Assembly: GCA_028554755.1 (NCBI GenBank)
Contig: JAPTOF010000014.1
Coordinates: 5,828,001-5,892,000, forward strand
Length of the DNA: 64,000 nucleotides
Source of the DNA: Cordia subcordata
Taxonomy: Eukaryota; Streptophyta; Magnoliopsida; Boraginales; Cordiaceae
Direction of reading: 5' to 3'
Below the pieces are notes generated by a model. It saw only the letters and a list, made by a program, of their open reading frames with translations. It was not told the DNA's origin and ran no database searches. Every line of letters starts with the position of its first letter. Within the stretch, counting starts at the first letter, position 1. The translations under genes were made by a program, and so were the position numbers. Shown here piece after piece: positions 1 to 11,100 of this stretch.

Positions 1-100
1 ATCGTCAAAACAATTCAGGCAACCATGGCTGCTTGAAATTATAATGTAGTACAATGGTTGGTCAAAGGACGCATATGTGCTATAGCCTGCTTGATAATTA
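1..100. repeat. Tail of a dispersed repeat, direct copy of 29909-30004
   Basis: Nearly every base of this stretch recurs in the same orientation at 29909-30004, including the segment around accatggctgcttgaaatt and the end gcctgcttgataatta. No reading frame is visible. Beyond about 100 the two copies diverge, because the AT-rich element starts here in this copy. Confidence 0.8.
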
Positions 101-895
101 TTTTTAATTTGGTTATGCTTTGATTAATTAAATTAATTCATTTTATCATTATTTCTAATTTTATGCTTAATTAAATTTTAATTATTTTTATTTTTAATTA
201 TTAGTTTTAAATTAAATTTTATATTTTATTATTTTTATTAAATTTTACTATTTTTCTAATTTCTAAATTATATAATTTATATTTTTATCTTTTAATTTAT
301 TAATTTTTATTTCCAATTTTTATATATTTATCATTAATTAAAGAATTATTTTAGTTAATTAATTTACTTATTTTATCATTAATTAATTTATAATTATTTT
401 TATTTTTATTATTTATATTATTTTTAAATAAATAAATTTTTTAGTTTATTATTTTTTATTTTATTGTCAATTTTTTATCACACATGAAAGCATCTTAAAT
501 ATTTTGGTCTTTTAATTTTTACTCTACACATTCCCATAACTTGGGAATGTAAGATTCTTACGCTTGACATGGGAATGAAATTGGCCAATAATATTGGATT
601 CCTAGGAATGTGATATTCTTCGGAACGGATTATTGATGAAATTGGCCAATCCATGGGAGTATTGGATTTTTGGGAATATATTCCTAAGAATGGATTATTG
701 GATTTTTGGGAATGCGATATTCCTAAGAATGGATTATTGGATTATTGGGAATGTGATATTCCTAAGAATGTTTGGATTATTGGATTCTTGGGAATGTGAT
801 ATTCCTAAGAATGTTTTTTCATTCTGTGAACCAAACATAGGAATCTAACATTCTTGGCCTTACATTTCGAGAAATTTTATAAGATTCCATGAACC
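100..895. mobile_element. AT-rich transposon remnant, right end kept, left end lost
   Basis: The core is almost pure A/T (repeated ttaattaa and ttttatta strings). The right end carries gattccatgaaccaaat, which matches the right terminus of the fuller copy at 41164-42172. That copy has recognisable inverted ends; the left end is missing here. Blocks A and A' become homologous again just downstream (903 and 42180). There is no coding capacity beyond an in-frame minisatellite. The superfamily was not determined. Confidence 0.55.
612..830 (+). repeat. Minisatellite of about 40-bp units, about 4-5 copies
   Basis: Units have the pattern ggattattgg, then a variable middle, then ttgggaatgtgatattcct and aagaat. 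The paralogous site near 42025-42085 has about one unit, so the array expanded in this copy. The repeat keeps one frame open (633-848), but this is a by-product of the periodicity and not a gene. Each unit contains the short inverted pair ggaat/attcc. Confidence 0.75.
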
Positions 896-2039
896 AAATA
901 TGACTGAATGTATTCGTTAGCACTCTTGGTATAAATATACATGTACAAATAGTGTAATGTGATTCAAACTCTAAAGATGATTTACAACAAGAGATTTATC
1001 AATATCAGTAAAATAATATTTATCTAATCTTTATCCTTAATAATTAAATTGATTAATTATTTTTATTTTATAAAATGTACTCCATAATCTCTAATGTTCG
1101 TTTTCTAAAATGATGATACATGCGACCTCATATCGTTTTTTTTTTACTCCATCAACATATATATTGAAGAGTTGATGTTTGACCATATGAAGTTATGTTT
1201 AAGTATTAATTGCTTTAAAAAAATTGTGTTCATCTCTAACTTTTATCACTTTACTTGTATTTAGGGCCAGTTTGGATTGGTTTTTTTTTTTTTTCAGGAA
1301 AAAACACTTTGATTTGCAATAAGTATTTGATATAGCTTCCAAAAAAGGTGAAACTTTGAAAAGAGCTCAAATACAGTTTTTTTCAAAAGCCAGAATTTTT
1401 AATTTTTTTAAAAAAATTATTTTCAAAAACTGTTAAAAAATATTTTTAAAAATAGCCAATCCAAACGGCCCTTAGATTTATAGTTTCAACTAGAATTATT
1501 TTTGCTTGTACAAAAAATACTAGTCCTTGCATCAGCATCCATAATTCTCCTCTTTCACCACCATCAATATCAGCATGCCATGTCAACTTCAACCCTCATT
1601 CTGAAAAAAGCACAAAGCATAAACTACTGAATTTGGGTTGTATTTTTATATAAGTAGTATTTTATATAAGCAGTATCAAATCAATGACAAGCATCACTTT
1701 GGAAAATGTGTGAAACTTAATTATATCAGTATAAGTTCATGTATGACAAACATTTCTTCTCTTAGAAAAATTTACCTTCAAATTTTTGTTACGAAATTAA
1801 ATACATATAAGTCTTAATTTGCCTTAAAAGTATTGTCTTGTAATGGGCAAGAAAAAAGATAAGTGGCATTTTTTGTGGAGGGAACATTTTTGTGTCTAAA
1901 AATTTAGAGGAAATATAAGAAAATTAAGGATAGTCATGGACCAGAGAATAAGGAAGAACAATTAAAACAAAGCATTTTCATCAAAATACAAAGACAATTT
2001 AATGGGACATTGCGAGGTTCCATAACTAATGATATACTT
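896..2039. other. Intergenic block A, homologous to 42180-43085
   Basis: Apart from the MITE at 1264-1471, this stretch aligns base for base with 42180-43085, for example around tatattgaagagttgatg. I see no gene in it. It contains CT-rich tracts and A/T tracts only. Confidence 0.7.
1264..1471. mobile_element. Tourist-like MITE with TTA target duplication
   Basis: The ends are inverted: gggccagtttggattgg at the left, and ccaatccaaacggccc at the right. TTA flanks both sides (1261-1263 and 1472-1474). The paralogous block at 42537-42539 has a single TTA and no insert, which is the empty site. A 3-bp TTA duplication and a length near 208 bp are typical of PIF/Harbinger-type MITEs. The interior is poly-A/T with no coding sequence. 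Confidence 0.88.
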
Positions 2040-2450
2040 TTCAATCTTGTATGCTATGAGAATTTGTAGTCGGGAAGTTGAGGGATATAGAAAGTGATAA
2101 TATTGCCGATGATTCCATCAAATTTGATGAAGCCGTGTGGTCTTGCAAGCCTCTCTATGATACTCATGTCAAACTTTTCAAACTGTCTGGAGAGTGTAAT
2201 GGGAAGCCAATTATTTTGGATATGAAGAATCAACATAATGTCACGAAGCAAATCCCATTCTCAACCATGTAACTGTTGCAATGGTGATCAACATGAATTG
2301 TCATTTTGAAGGTGCCAAGGCTTCTCTTGAGATTTCTTTGAGGATGAACTCTCCTCGTTACTTGCAGCTTGAGAAGTTACGGTGTTTGAAATATGATCTT
2401 GTAGCAAATATGATGCAACTCTTCTTATGCAATGTGATCTTGTAGCTTAA
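2040..2450 (+). pseudogene. Degenerate protein-coding remnant, family not recognised
   Basis: Two open stretches in different frames look like one broken gene. The first (about 2078-2272) encodes a segment with IKFDEAVWSCKPLYDTH and ECNGKPIILDM. The second, shifted in frame from about 2250, encodes ILNHVTVAMVINMNCHF, then KASLEISLRMNSPRYLQ. A second copy at 43090-43417 keeps the same words and is also broken. The conserved non-repetitive wording suggests a real ancestral exon, but I cannot name the family. No start, splice sites or promoter could be assigned. Confidence 0.4.
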
Positions 2451-4049
2451 GATTACTTTGTGTTATATGATCAATATAGATGTTTTCCTTTCATTTTTAG
2501 AGTTTCAAAATTTGATACGTTTGAACATTATTTTGGTGTTTCAAAGTTGGATGTGAAATTGAATTGTTCAGTTGATATTGGACAAGTACTTAAATTTATG
2601 TTTTCTTTTCCCTTACATATATATGATATGAATTCTCTTCATACATAGTTAAAAAAATTATTATGTAATAAAAACTATTATGAATTCTCTTTATATAGAA
2701 TAAAAACTATTATATATGTAAGAATTCTCTTTATATATAATAAGAAACTATTATTTAATCTCTTTACCATAAAAAAGAAAAACAAAAAATAGACATGATG
2801 TTTTTTTATGTTTTCCTGTTTTAGTTTATTTTTTAAGTAAAATATTTAAATTTGTAATTAAAATTTTTTCTCAAAATAAATATCAAATATGTGTGATAAA
2901 ATAAAAAGAAAATTGAAAAACTAACAATTAATCCATTTCTTTTTTTAATAGCTTGTTTATGATAACAATTTTTTTTTATCTAAATACCAATCATTAAAAG
3001 TGCTTCTCTATGCCTCTATTTTGTAATTTGTCAGAAAAGAGTACTTTTATAATTTTCTATCCAAATACCTAGTTTAAAGTATTTTTCGCTGAATGAATAC
3101 AAGCACAAAACAATTTTATTACTAAAGTTCTGTGAGAAAAACTTTACAAAAAAATAAAAAATAAAAAAAAACAAATCCAAACGAGCCTAACCCATTGCTC
3201 GTAGAACATCACTCCACTGCTCAATTTCCTAAGCTCCTGTGAATAGATATCTTTGAAACTTTGAATATTCACATCTGACTAAGTATGACCATATCAATGC
3301 AAAACCATCTTATTATAATTTATTAGTCCTAAATTGTTGGATTTTATGTACTCACTCTTAGTTACTAAATCTAACATGTCTTTTTATCTCGTTAACGGAC
3401 ACATAATCAAACAATATTTCTTAAATATTCTTTGGGACCTGTGCATATGTAGGGGTTGTATTGTATAATTTCAATTAGCCACGGCTTGTTGAATTAATTG
3501 GCTTTAACTATGTAAATGCTACTTCACCTAACCTTCATGCATGGCTCCTTAATTGAAATTTCATTGCTTCGCTATACCCATTCCGTTATTGAAGACAGCT
3601 CCAAAAGTTCTTTGAGAAACAAATAAATAAATATCAGGGCAATTCTTTGTCAACAAAAATATTAAATTGTAAAGTTAATGGTCCGTCTTTTACCAACACA
3701 AGAACTCTAATTTTTGGTCCGACTTGACGTCGGCATTAATACACGTAAATATCTCCCTTCTATGCTATTCGAATGTATGAGGATTTTTCAGCCTCCCCCT
3801 TCGTACATTAATGTTCTACTAGGGCGCTTCATTATTTTTCTATCCACTTGGGTTTTGGCTAATTTGCATGTATTAGTTTGATTTTCAAGGCATAATCTTG
3901 TAAATCTCTGCATTCGGTGGTTGATTAATCTTAGACTTAATATTTCTTCATGTTGGTTTATTTGTAGTAACGCACGTTGGAAATAAATACTATAACAGAG
4001 TGATTTTATTGTGGTTAAGAACCTCAAAGGGATTAGGGGTAAGAACAAT
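2451..4049. other. Intergenic block A, homologous to 47880-49340
   Basis: The segment from 2451 to about 3716 aligns with 47880-49340. It contains AT microsatellite-like runs (2640-2760), A/T-rich tracts (2820-3190) and no credible gene. Bases 3717-4049 are absent from the paralogous block, where about 60 unrelated bases take their place, so one of the blocks has an insertion or deletion here. An open frame on the - strand at 3788-4048 has no recognisable domain. Confidence 0.6.
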
Positions 4050-4260
4050 TTCTGAATAAGGATCTAAGAGAGAAGAAGAATATAACATAGAGAGAGTAGA
4101 ACATAGAGAGAATTGAGGATTCAAGATATCATTTTTCGTTAATTGCATTGAAGAGCTTGCTTTGCTTTTATACAGCTAACGACATAAATTGATTAGTTAG
4201 TTAGTCTAACTAACTCAACTAAATTTTCTAATTATCCCTATCCATTCAATTTGTGCATGT
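4050..4260 (-). mobile_element. LTR-like promoter fragment (possible solo LTR)
   Basis: Read on the - strand, this piece has a TATA-like tgtataaaagcaaag followed by a C/T-rich leader with repeated ctctctatgttctactc, as in plant copia LTRs. A copy lies at 49390-49590. No target duplication was found, so the call rests on base pattern alone. Confidence 0.3.
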
Positions 4261-4422
4261 AATAGATTTACCAGTGACCTTAATAAGTTGGAAAGTTTAA
4301 TCACTTGAATTGATTATTTGCGTTTGTAAATTTAAAACTACTTAATTAGTAATTATTTTTTAATCAATTACAACAATAAATCTTGTTCTACAAGCTAAAC
4401 ATTTCGAACCAGAAACACTATT

Positions 4423-5696
4423 TGATATGGATAAAATATTCCAACCAATGGGATGATGCCTCGTGTACAAGGGACATGGCCCATGGTCATGGCTGAACCC
4501 AAGAGGTATAGCCTCAGCCAATGCTTGGTGGTCGTCTCGCCATGATCACAGCGTATGCATGAGGCTTAGGCCTATTTTATTATGATGGACACCCTCTGGA
4601 CGAAGTAAACAAAGTATGCTGTGGCTAACCTCCTTGATAAGTTCAACCTTGGCCAAAGTCATATGACAAGGCTTCGTGCTCTTCGTTTGGCCACGCATTG
4701 AATGATCGACGCCCAAGGGTTTTGCTTCGGCCGTTCAAGAGCGCTCAACAATGACATCATTATTTCCCTATTCGGTGGGACACAAGACTAAAGATAATGG
4801 TCAGAGCATTTAAGATACTACGAAAGAGGTAAGTCTCGTAAGGAACACCCCAAATACTTATAAATGCCCTCTAAGTTCATGAAGAAGGGGACCTTTTCTC
4901 TCAACTCATTTTAGAGTATTTCTCTATAAATTCTCTCAATATCTTTACTAACTTAAGTATCAGAGGTGAAATGGGAGGAAAGCCCTGCTATTTTGTTTCG
5001 TAGGGTGAAGCAACCCATACACTCCTCAGAGGGCAAAGCCACACACCAACTCTTTCGAGGGCGAAGGGCGAAGCTACACCCCAACTCTTCAGAGGGTGAA
5101 GGGCAAAGCTGTACTCCAACTCTTTGGAGGGTGAAGGGCAAAGCTACACACCAACTCTTTGAAGTGCGAAGGGCAAAGCCACTCATCATCTCTTTGAAGG
5201 GTGAAGTCCTACACCATCTTTTCGGAGGGCAAAGCCACACACCAAATCTTTAGATGGCGAAGGGCAAGGCTACACCCCAACTCTTTGGAGGGCGAAAGGC
5301 GAAGCTACACAGATACACACCAACTCTTTGAAAGGCGAAGGGTGAAGCCACTCACCATTGCTTTGGAGGGCGAAGTCCCACACCATCTCTTCAAAGGGCG
5401 AAGCCACTCACCAATTCTTCGGAGGGCGAAGCCACTCACCAACAATTTGGAGGGTGAATCCGAACATATATTCAGAGGGTGGAGCTATGTACATCTCTTC
5501 AAAGGGTGAACCTGTGAAGGTGCGCTATGAAGGACACATCTACATTTGAAACTCTTCGAAGGTCTTAAGCATTTAAATTCAACTTAAGTTACGTAGAGTA
5601 TCATCATTACGCAAAATATTACCACTTTCCTTTGAAATAGTTGAAGACTTAGTCAAATTTACTGGCGTGGAGGCAATCAATTTCCCTACCACACCA
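4423..5696 (+). mobile_element. Solo LTR of 1.27 kb with 5-bp target duplication CTATT
   Basis: The element starts with TGATATGG and ends with CACACCA. CTATT flanks it at 4418-4422 and 5697-5701. The homologous site in block A' (49735-49739) has one CTATT and no insert. TG...CA ends and a 5-bp duplication define an LTR; no PBS, coding region or second LTR is present, so it is a solo LTR left by recombination. A TATA-like ttataaatgcc lies near 4858. The 3' half is a degenerate tandem repeat. The size suggests a gypsy-type LTR. Confidence 0.85.
4985..5520 (+). repeat. Degenerate tandem repeat inside the solo LTR
   Basis: About fifteen imperfect units of roughly 28 to 37 bases share the core gagggcgaagccacacacc followed by aactctttg. 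The periodicity keeps frames open on both strands (4966-5253 and 5201-5509 on +, 4953-5240 on -). The encoded peptides are only repeats of short basic motifs such as GKATHQLF, so these are not genes. Confidence 0.85.
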
Positions 5697-6481
5697 CTAT
5701 TCATTTAGGATCATTAACAAATTATCACAATCGAATGGATATCATGGTTTTGCTAAAGTAATGTAGATAATTTCGGAACAAGAATATACGGACTAGGATT
5801 ATGACATCTACATAAAAATAGCTAATAAGACAAAAAGTGGGGTCTGATAATAAGTTATTTCTTTTCAATGCATTAAAGCAATTTGACTTTTCAACATGCC
5901 TCTAAATTAACCATTAATTTGGGCAATTGAAGCAATCTTCAATTTACATTATTGACCAACCGACATTCGAGGTTCTTTTTTCTTTTTGCCCTTTTTTGGT
6001 CTTCTCACTTTCTTTCATTTTTTTTATTTTTAAATGAACATTATCTCTCTCTTTTACCTGAGAATGGAAATTGTCCTTAGATTGATATCGTGGTCTTGCA
6101 GTTTCAGTTCCGTACATGCATGTCTTCTTTTGTGCGAAGCGTATCGGGTATACAAAAGGTGAGAAAAGTCAAAAGTGCAAATCTCTCCTTTTTCATTGAG
6201 CAAAAGTCGAAAACTCTTGGCCTAGAACATCTTCCAACTAATACTTTATTTTAATATTTTTAAAATAGTATTAATAATATTAAGAATCACCGAGGTTCTA
6301 ATAAAGAGTCTGAAGAAATACTTACTAATACTTTATTTTAATATTTTATAGCTGGTACTAATAATGTTAAGAACCACTAAGGTTTTGTAAGGAATGGCTT
6401 CGATCTTATAATGTGATAGACTTGAGTCTTGAGGCTTTTCCATGTAAGACAAGTATTTTTTGTAACACTCCCCTTATGAAT
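5697..6481. other. Intergenic block A, with inverted copies at 26640-27130
   Basis: Homologous in direct orientation to 49738-49995 plus 56215-56745, and in inverted orientation to about 26640-27130. A 60-bp direct repeat (tactttattttaatattttt...) occurs at 6242-6300 and again at 6328-6390. No gene is visible. Confidence 0.65.
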
Positions 6482-6752
6482 GATCGGGATTAAGATTCTC
6501 TCATATTATCAATTTTTTCATATTGATATGATGGGAATTCTGAACATTCATGTGTAGATAAAATCATATTAGCCATCCATTTTAATTTTTTTTTAAAATT
6601 TTGTTTTCTCCCACTTTTCACTTTTTCTAGGATTTGAATGCTGTTAATGATCTTGATAATATCATTCAAATTTCAATGGCTGAAATGATCCTCTCATATC
6701 AATATGAGAAAATTATTGATATGAAAGAATTCTAATCCATAAGATTGGGAAT
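6482..6752. mobile_element. MITE-like element with about 50-bp inverted ends
   Basis: The left arm (about 6482-6535: gattctctcatattatc, then tttttcatattgatatga) is complementary, with mismatches, to the right arm (about 6690-6752: tcatatcaatatgagaaaat, then ttgatatgaaagaattct). The interior is non-coding. The same element in block A' is split by the copia element at 56803-63765. Target duplication not resolved. Confidence 0.55.
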
Positions 6753-7592
6753 AATGCTTGCATTACTTGCTGGATGGTTTAAACTTAGATGATCATGTGA
6801 CTCAGAGTACTACCTACACTAGAAGTGGGTCACCATAGTCCGGAACAGAAGAGCTGTTGGTGTTTGTTTGCAAGAATGAATCACTACGTGAACAGATGTG
6901 CACGATAAATGAGTTAGATGGGCCACACATAGACATATACACAAAGGATTAGGCCAAAAGCTAAACTCTAAGGCCATATTAAGAATTTTAATTAAAAAAA
7001 TCAATTGGTCAATACATATGAAGAGTAACACCTCATATAATGTATTTGAGTATTGAGATTTTTTCATGTAAAACAAGTATATAATTGTAACAAATTAAAT
7101 AAAATACTAAAATAAAGTTAATCCCAAATACTTTCCCTACCACAAAAGGTTAATATATATTCTTTCTCGGGACCACGACAATAAAGTCATTTTTGCGTAC
7201 TTATTAACGTGGTGGGTAGTTCAAAGTTACAGAAGTACGTCAAATAAATTTATCTTATGATGGCTTGAAAGAATGTAAATCAACCAATACTTGATAAAGT
7301 GGGGTTAGGTGCAAGCTTACGAGGCTGGTGCAAGCTTGCTCCTTGTGACAATCCAAATTAAATTTATTGCATATTTAAATTGACTTTTTCTTTAGAAAAA
7401 ATACTTTTTTTTTTGAAAAAAGTATATTTTTTTATAAAAATTATTTGACTTGATTTTAAAAAAAAAATTCTAAAAAAAGCTGAAATATGACTCTGTTCAA
7501 AAGTTAAAATTTTTAACTTTAAAAAAAATATTTTTTTTTAAAGTTACTAAAATAACACTTTTAAACAAAAATCTATGCAAACGAGCCCTTAG
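6753..7592. other. Upstream flank of MSL copy 1 with an A-rich MITE-like tract
   Basis: Parts are duplicated inverted upstream of MSL copies 2 and 3; for example 7250-7345 matches 26040-26150 reversed, around gataaagtggggttaggtgc. Bases 7375-7592 are a poly-A/T tract ending aaacgagcccttag, the kind of end seen in MITEs related to 1264-1471; no clean left end is visible. No gene. Confidence 0.5.
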
Positions 7593-8138
7593 ACCTTGAG
7601 GAGGCTGCTGCTGCTTTTTGGGTGCTGACAAATAATCCAAGACTAGTTGTTCTATTCCTATTCCTTGTGTCAAGACTTCAATTGCATGCCACTATTTTTC
7701 CATCTCAAAAAGTTGTTTCATTCACTAATTTGTGTATTCAATTTCCATGTCTTGCTGATCCATCTCTTTCTCTTCTCTTATCTCTCTCTCTCTCTCTCAC
7801 TCCTCTCTCTCCAAGCCCACATTTGTTGATGTTTCTATCCATTATGCAAAGATTTTCAAGAGCCTAAAAAATCTATCTGCATTCTTTGCCAGTCATTCTC
7901 CAACGCTATGTATTGTTATGGTCTCAAAGACGCCGTCATTATAAGAATTTCAATTCCAGGAATATATTGTACCATCCCATATTCCCATTCATAGAAGCAA
8001 AAGTTTGCGTCATTTTCTATAGAGGATATGTTTCCGATTACATACAATACCAGATCTATGGAGAATCTGAATTCGGGAAATATTTCTTGAATTTTTACGT
8101 TGATCATCCTAAAGTTGCCAAACATTGTTGTAGTTTTC
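7593..8138 (+). promoter_or_regulatory. Promoter and 5' leader region of MSL copy 1
   Basis: This non-coding stretch directly precedes the MSL start and is conserved, inverted, before copies 2 (22160-21965 and 24500-24235) and 3 (26000-25573). A pure CT run (7784-7799) lies within a pyrimidine-rich tract; the other copies have the matching GA runs (near 24335 and 25848). CT/GA tracts are common just downstream of plant transcription starts. The exact start site and any leader intron cannot be read. Confidence 0.5.
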
Positions 8139-11100
8139 ATGGAAGGCGAAGGCGAAAGCGGCCCGAAAAAGCTCAATGCAGATTCCCATGAAGTTGTTGT
8201 AGTGATCCCGGGAACAGAGGAAACTTCAAGAACAATCAAAAGAAGTGAAGTTTCTGAATCTGTTTCACACTCTAATTCCACTGGAAATGCCAGACAAAAG
8301 CCTCCAAGTATTGAGGTAAAAAAGCAAGAGAGTAGCACATCTGCTATACAGATGGTCAGCTTATCTTCTCCAGGGATTAACAATTCAAGTCCAGGCCAGA
8401 ACCTGCCTCCTAAACCGCCAACTGAAACTTCTTTCCCGCGCAGATCAGTGGCAACCGCTGCATATTCCAGGCCCAAATCAAGAATAGTGGAGTCACAAAA
8501 CAATAGCACAATCAAGTTGGTTGAAGATAGTACCAAAACTGTTCCTGTCAGCTCACCTTACAGTAGAAATTGTACTCCCCGAGAAAACGAGAGGAAAACA
8601 TCTGCTTCTGTCACTCCCAGGACATCCTTGATGGCCTCAGCTGGAGGAGAAGATGATGAAGATGAGGATGATGATGAGGTTTATGTGACTGGACCCCTTA
8701 AATTCGTTGAGAGAAAGAACGGTAAGAAAATCCATGTAATGATTTTCATTGAGTGGATTGCATTTGTATGCATATTCGGTGTTCTGATTGCTAGCGTGAC
8801 GATTAATAAGCTAACCGAAGCTGAAATTTGGAGTTTGGAAATATGGAAATGGTGTGTGCTAGTATTGGTGATTTGTTGTGGTCGTCTAGTTACTGTATGG
8901 TTCAGCAATCTTCTGTCTTTCTTGATTGAAAGAAACTTCTTGCTGAAGAGGAATGTTCTGTATTTTCTCCACGGATTGAGAAATAGCGTACGTGTTTTCA
9001 TTTGGCTAGGCTTGAATCTTCTAGCATGGGTTTTATTGATTAATCGAGGGGTCGACAGATCTCCTGAGACTCAAAGGGCTTTAAATAAAATCACTAGAGG
9101 CATTGCGTGTACTCTTGTAGGAGCAGCTCTGTGGATGGTGAAAACTTTCCTGATGAAGTTTATAGCTTCGAAATTTCACGTTAAGACATTCTTTGACAGG
9201 ATTCAAGAATCTATATTTCATCAGTACGTGCTTCAGGCCCTTTCAGGGCCTCCATTGATGGGTTATGAAGGAGGAAATGGAAGCTCTCAAGCAAGTGGTC
9301 GGCTTAGTTTCAACAGTGTGAGGAAAGGAAAACAGAAAGAGAAAGGGGAAGAGGTTATTAATGTGGAGAAACTTCACAGAATAAAGCGTGAAAAGGTTTC
9401 TGCTTGGACTATATCGGGGCTAATTGAAGTGATTACAAGTTCAAAATTGCGTACTATCTCTGGTGCAATTGATGATATAGTTTACAACAATGGATTTGAG
9501 CAAAAAGCGATAAACAATGAGTTGGAAGCAAAGGCTGAAGCTAAGAGGATATTCAAGAATGTTGCAAGGCTTGGCAAAAAGTAAGAAAACTTCTCTTGTG
9601 CTTACTTGTTACCCTGATCTTAAACTTTGTCTAATCTTAGATTTCTCTCATAAGGTACATTGAAGAGGAAGACCTTGTGCGTTTTTTGCCAAGAGAACGA
9701 GTTGATAATGTGCTTTCTCTGTTCGAGGGAACAGCAGAAACAAGACAGATTAAGAAATCATCTTTCAAAAATTGGGTGGTAAGATCTCTCTTTCTTACTT
9801 GAACTAGGTTAATTCCCCCACAATACATGAGTGTGATATATTTTTTATTTTATATTTATATGGTTTAAATAACCATATAATTAGTGTTAATTAATTTTAT
9901 TGAGAAAATATTTATTAATTTATTGAATATATATTTATTTTTCTCCTAAATATTTTTTAGTGTTTGCTTTGGCTGTCACGTTAATACAGAGTGTGTGTGT
10001 GTGTGTGTGTGCATGTGAGCAAATTTAAGATGTTGACATATAAAATAATGGTAAAATATTCTCATTACCTATAGCAAATGTAAATTATCAACATATAAGG
10101 TAGTAATAAAATTTATTCATTAGCTAAAACATATGAGAATATTTTATTTTCTCATTTTTTTACATTAACAAAATATATTTTAATAATAAATTTACTTTTA
10201 ACACTATATATTAAAAAAATATTTTTCAGGAAAAGAGTTCATGGCTAACAAAAGTATTTGTAGATATCCATAAGTTTTTGTCTACTTTCATTTTCTTTGG
10301 AAAAAGAAAAAAAGATTTTAAATTAAAATAAAAGGGAAAAGAATGAAGATTCACCTCACCGAGAATCTTTCAAACATGAAATTAGGAATGCTATGATAGT
10401 TAACTTCCTCAAACTTGGCTACTTTTTCAAGTTACTTTTTTTAAAGTAATCACACGTGTATAAATTTTTTAATCCCAAAGTTTATATTAATGACTGCGTT
10501 TTAATTCCTGTGTAATCAAAATGAATTTTGTGAAAAAAATTAACACCAATTACATCCCTTTAAGACCGGTCTAACATAGAAAATCGTGGTAATTTTAACG
10601 TATTAAAGTACTATATTATTCCCAATAGCAAGTACAACGGAAATTATGTAGAACTTTTGCACAATATACATTAAAAAAATCGTGAAGGGCATTATGGGCC
10701 AGTTTAGATTGTTGTTGCAATTTGTTGTTACTGTTTTAGAAAGTGCTGAATTCACATGTGCTATTGACAAAAGTTGTTTCATTGTTTGGTGAAATTGTTG
10801 TCGGATAAAAAGGCAGTTTGTGATTTCTTCGATTAAAATTACTATTTAAACTGCAATTCATCATTTTTTATTTGATTTCAATATTTTAAATATTTAAAAT
10901 TTTTTATTGTTTTAGTTTTTAATTTTTAATTTTTTTATTTTTAAATTTTTGAAGTTTTTAATTTTTAATTTATTATTTTATTTTAAAATTTTAAATATTT
11001 TTGTTTTGTTAAATAACATGTCTAGTATTTGACCATAAATAAATATGTTGCAATTATTGTAATCAAGGAAGAGTATAAATGTAAACTAAATATTTGTTTG

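Noticed and set aside
633..848. 71-codon open frame with repeated WIFGN-like motif
   Set aside because: It is the translation of a minisatellite inside a transposon; the paralogous copy has one unit only.
4953..5549. Four overlapping open frames of 60-100 codons on both strands
   Set aside because: They follow the tandem repeat of the solo LTR. The peptides are short repeats with no domain, and openness on both strands is explained by the repeat period.
7622..8191. Upstream open frames before MSL copy 1 as separate genes
   Set aside because: They cover the leader and CT run, show no domain and are not preserved in the matching regions of copies 2 and 3.
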